A DNA stretch of 64,000 nucleotides, taken from positions 6,944,001 through 7,008,000 of the forward strand of contig JAHWDD010000002.1 of the NCBI GenBank assembly GCA_023897205.1, given 5' to 3'. This document shows, piece by piece, positions 60,907-64,000 of the stretch. How positions within the stretch are numbered: position 1 is the first letter of the stretch; every line of letters starts with the position of its first letter. The notes below the pieces were generated by a model. That model was not told where the DNA came from, searched no databases, and worked only from the letters and a program-made list of their open reading frames with translations. The DNA comes from Exophiala sp. HKRS030 (lineage: Eukaryota; Ascomycota; Eurotiomycetes; Chaetothyriales; Herpotrichiellaceae). The translations under genes and the position numbers were made by a program.

Positions 60907-63900
60907 ATGAGCGGCGCGGCGCGAAAGAGAGGCGCTGGTAGGGCCACTAGAGGCGTTCCCTCCAGTGAAACCAGCTCTCGCCGTGGCGATCGTTCGGGCC
61001 AAGGTGGTTTCGCAGGCGGTTTCGATGGTCCGGCCAGTCGAGGCTCAGCATCAAACATCGGCTCAGGACACGGGACTTCACCTAACGCACCCCAAGGTGG
61101 ATCAGTCCCTCAAAATCCACCGACTGCTAGTCGTCGAAGCAGCCAATCTGGCAGTGGAGCGGCTCCAAATCAACCGGCTGCTCCTCTCGGTGACCCAGCG
61201 CGAAACAAACAGCCTCGTTACACCGATCAGCTTCGCAACGTTGACTTTCCCCCGTCCTTCTACAATATTGATCAGGAGGTACGTGAAGATTGCCCCTTCA
61301 ATGTTCCTCTTCCACTGCCCTTGTTCGCGCTGCTTTCACAACAATGCACGTCTTTGTCTGGGTTTCACACACAGGATCATCTTCCCTATTGCCCTTCAGT
61401 CGCACCGACTATTGTTGTCGCAGCCATTCACCCCCGATCTTGACCAACTTCCATCCTTGCTCCACTTGCTGCACTACACTTATTCCCAAGACCCATTGAG
61501 CAGTGCATCACTGTCTCTCGTGCGAATGGTGTTCTCAATATCGATGCAAGTCATGTCTCACCCACTGCTTCATCGTCTTCACCCGATGGTGGCAGCGACC
61601 AGTTCTCGCATACTTAAGGGGCCCTTTTCCTTCTTTTCTGCCCTTCTTTCCCCTCCACCCAAAATACCCAGTCATCAGATTCCAAGTATCAGCCTCCATC
61701 ATGTCCACCCGTATCAGTGTGCCATACTTCAGGAACATCTCTGCACCGGGTACTGACTATGACGAACAGTACGCGCTGCCCACGGACTTCGCTAAACGTC
61801 CTGGTTTCAATACTTCAGGCAAGGCGGTTCAATTAGCCTTGAACGCGTACCAAGTGGCACAATACCCGACTGCAAAGGTCTATCAGTACGATGTTACGAT
61901 CGGCAATGGTCTGGAGAAACGTATTGTTCAGCGGAAGATCTGGGATTCGCAAGCTCGGAAGAATGCCACCGGTCCTCCCATGTTGTACGATGGTAATCGT
62001 CTTGCTTGGTCTCTCCGTGAGCACAGTGAGATCCGCCTGATGATCGACCTTGACGTCGAGGCGGGTCGTCCGGCCTCCAGAGAGGGACGAAACGCTTTCC
62101 GCTTGCATATCAAGAAGACTCGTGAGGTGGACATCAGCCTCATCCAGCAATATCTAGCCGGACGCATCCAGTACGGACAAGAGGTTGCGGAATGCGTCAA
62201 TTTCATGGATCACCTTCTCCGTGAAGGTCCCAATTCCAATCCTCAATTTCTCACTGTTCGTCGATCACTCTTCAAGCGTCAGGGCCAGCGTTCCGATCTC
62301 GGTGGTAGCGTTGAAGTGTGGCGTGGGGTTTATCAGTCAATGCGTATGGCCGAAGGGCAGAAGCTCATCATCAACCTAGACGTTGCCAATACTTGCTTCT
62401 GGAAGCCAGGTTCCCTTCTGGCCACAATCATCACGAGATGGGGCATGCAGACTCCTGCGGTGGTAGCGGCTAAGTTGGGAACCCGTGGCAATGGATCGTC
62501 AGAGGAAAGTTATGACCACGCCACGGTTCGAAAGGGACTCAAGGGCGTGATGGTCGTCGCTCAGTACCCGGGCAACCCGTTCCCGAACAAGGAATGGAAA
62601 ATTCACACTATTTCCACGAGCAACGCCCATCAGGAGCAACTTGAGTGGAAGGACCCAGTTACCAAGAGACCTACCGGTGAGAATTTGTCTGTTGCTCAGT
62701 ATTTCCAACGCAAATACAATGTCGCGCTACAGTACCCCGATCTACCCTTGGTAGAGATGACGAAGAAGGGTGTCAAATACCCCATGGAACTCCTTGTGGT
62801 CCTTCCCGGCTCACGCTACCTGACCAAACTGGACGAGATCCAAACTGCAAACATGATCAAGTTTGCAGTCAGCCCCCCTCACGTTCGTCTTCAGGCCATC
62901 AATGAAGGCAAGTCCTGGCTCAACTGGGATGGAGATTCTTATTTGAAGAATTACGGTCTACGCATCAATCCAAACCCGATCAAAACCAATGCCCGAGTTC
63001 TGCCGGCTCCAGGTGTGAAATTTGGCAACAAAGTTCAACAGCCGGGCACGAAAGGTCGATGGGACCTTCGTGGTTGCAAATTCCTCCACCGTAACCCTCA
63101 GGAACTTACCTCTTGGGGCATCGGTTTCTTTCCAGGACGTCTCAAACCAGACAAGCCAGCTCTCAACAAGTTTGCCCTTGACTTTACGCGGACTTATCGT
63201 GAACATGGTGGTCAGGTTGCGAACCACCCTCCGGTCCTGATGGCACTGAAGGCAGACGTCGGTGAGGCCGTCAATGATCTGTACCAAGCCACCGGCAACC
63301 ATTTTCAGCGTCGCCCCCAATTGCTGATATTCCTTCTCCAAGATCGGCAGGCGTTTCACTACCTGCGTATCAAGAAGTCGATGGATTGCCGCTTTGGAAT
63401 CGTCAGTCAATGCATGCAGCTCCAGCAGGTCTTGAAAGGAAACCCGCAGTACTACTCCAATGTACTGATGAAGGTCAATGCTAAGCTCGGCGGTTCTACT
63501 GCTCAGGCAGTGTCACATCCTTCCTCGGGGTTCAAAGGTTTCAATAAGCCCACCATGATCATCGGTGCTGATGTGTCTCATGCTTCCCCTGGAAGTGAGC
63601 AGGCCTCGATGGCTGCCATCACTGTCTCCTTTGACAGATTCGCAGGCCGATATGCTGCTGCATGCCAGACCAACGGCCGTCGTGTTGAGATGATTACCGA
63701 AAACAATTGGAAGAGCATGCTCAAACCTCTTGCGACTCAGTGGATGAGCCAAGTCGGCGGTGGAGTCATTCCATCGCAAGTCTACTACATTCGCGACGGT
63801 GTTTCTGAAGGTCAATTCATTCAGGTGATGAGATCAGAAGTCCCGCACATCAGATCGGTCTTGTCGGAGTGCAATAACAACAAGCCTTGGAATGGCAAAC

Positions 63901-64000
63901 TCACTGTCGTTATTGCCGGTAAGCGTCACCACGTTCGAGCCTTTCCCGGAAAGGACGCAGGTGATCAGAAGGGCAATCCGCTACCTGGTTGCTTGATCGA
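60907..64000 (+). CDS. Argonaute protein, 3' end beyond the window
   Basis: Exon 1 is 60907-61278. Exon 2 most likely opens at 61770 after a 491-bp intron (GTACGT...GAACAG) and runs off the window; the visible part is about 867 aa. Residues 1-110 are Gly/Arg/Ser/Pro-rich, as in fungal Argonautes. The junction reads NIDQE/YALPTDFAKRPGFN, the family's standard N-domain start. The linker-1 segment (INLDVANTCFWKPGSLLATI), the PAZ region and the MID domain (KKSMDCRFGIVSQC, NVLMKVNAKLGG) follow. PIWI begins with IIGADVSHASPG, whose Asp (63570-63572) is the first catalytic residue; the later Asp is in YYIRDGVSEGQF (63795-63797). The glutamate-finger candidate is in the GRRVEMI segment. A slicer-competent RNA-silencing effector (QDE-2 or Sms-2 type) is likely; which of the two cannot be told here. 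Part of the long intron could hide a small exon. Confidence 0.93.

Overview
This is nuclear DNA of a filamentous ascomycete (Pezizomycotina). The genes carry many short introns of about 45-100 bp, mostly GT...AG with CTRAY-like branch points. The families are typical of these fungi: Zn(II)2Cys6 and C2H2 regulators, a bZIP-DUF3425 regulator, a DUF3433 membrane protein, a DUF3237 protein and an Argonaute. A Gypsy retroelement shows the C-to-T/G-to-A decay of repeat-induced point mutation (RIP). The sequence alone does not give order or genus.

Layout. 1-20.5 kb is gene-poor and accessory-like. It holds a small four-cysteine protein, a Ser-rich protein with an in-frame TAG, a basic unknown protein, a C2H2 transcription factor and a Zn2Cys6 transcription factor, with a gene-free stretch of about 6.4 kb (11.9-18.3 kb). 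23.98-28.9 kb is an AT-rich Ty3/Gypsy relic with two 377-bp LTRs in opposite orientation, ending at a 100-N assembly gap. A (CTT)n tract next to the gap is the poly-Glu end of a large DUF3433 gene (29.0-33.5 kb, minus). 34.7-39.8 kb holds a BED-like-finger/DUF3237 protein, a short-chain dehydrogenase and a bZIP-DUF3425 regulator.

41-47 kb is a disordered block. It contains a broken unknown gene, a tRNA-Arg-like locus with a disrupted centre, and a C2H2 finger gene whose C-terminal half carries DEDDh exonuclease motifs.

47.6-64 kb is compact and housekeeping: TRM44 (tRNA Um44 methyltransferase), COG3 (Golgi tethering), FMP25 (mitochondrial RCC1-like), ASF1 (histone chaperone), RNA14 (mRNA 3'-end processing) and an Argonaute that runs off the window. 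COG3/FMP25 and ASF1/RNA14 are divergent pairs sharing short intergenic promoters; TRM44/COG3 and FMP25/ASF1 converge.

The functional theme is genome defence: a heavily RIP-mutated retroelement and an RNA-silencing Argonaute lie in the same window. Exon borders were assigned by hand from splice signals and reading frame, so unresolved junctions are named in each entry. No complete novel system could be demonstrated. The strongest leads are the finger/exonuclease gene, the asymmetric RIP of the inverted LTR pair, and the tRNA-like locus.
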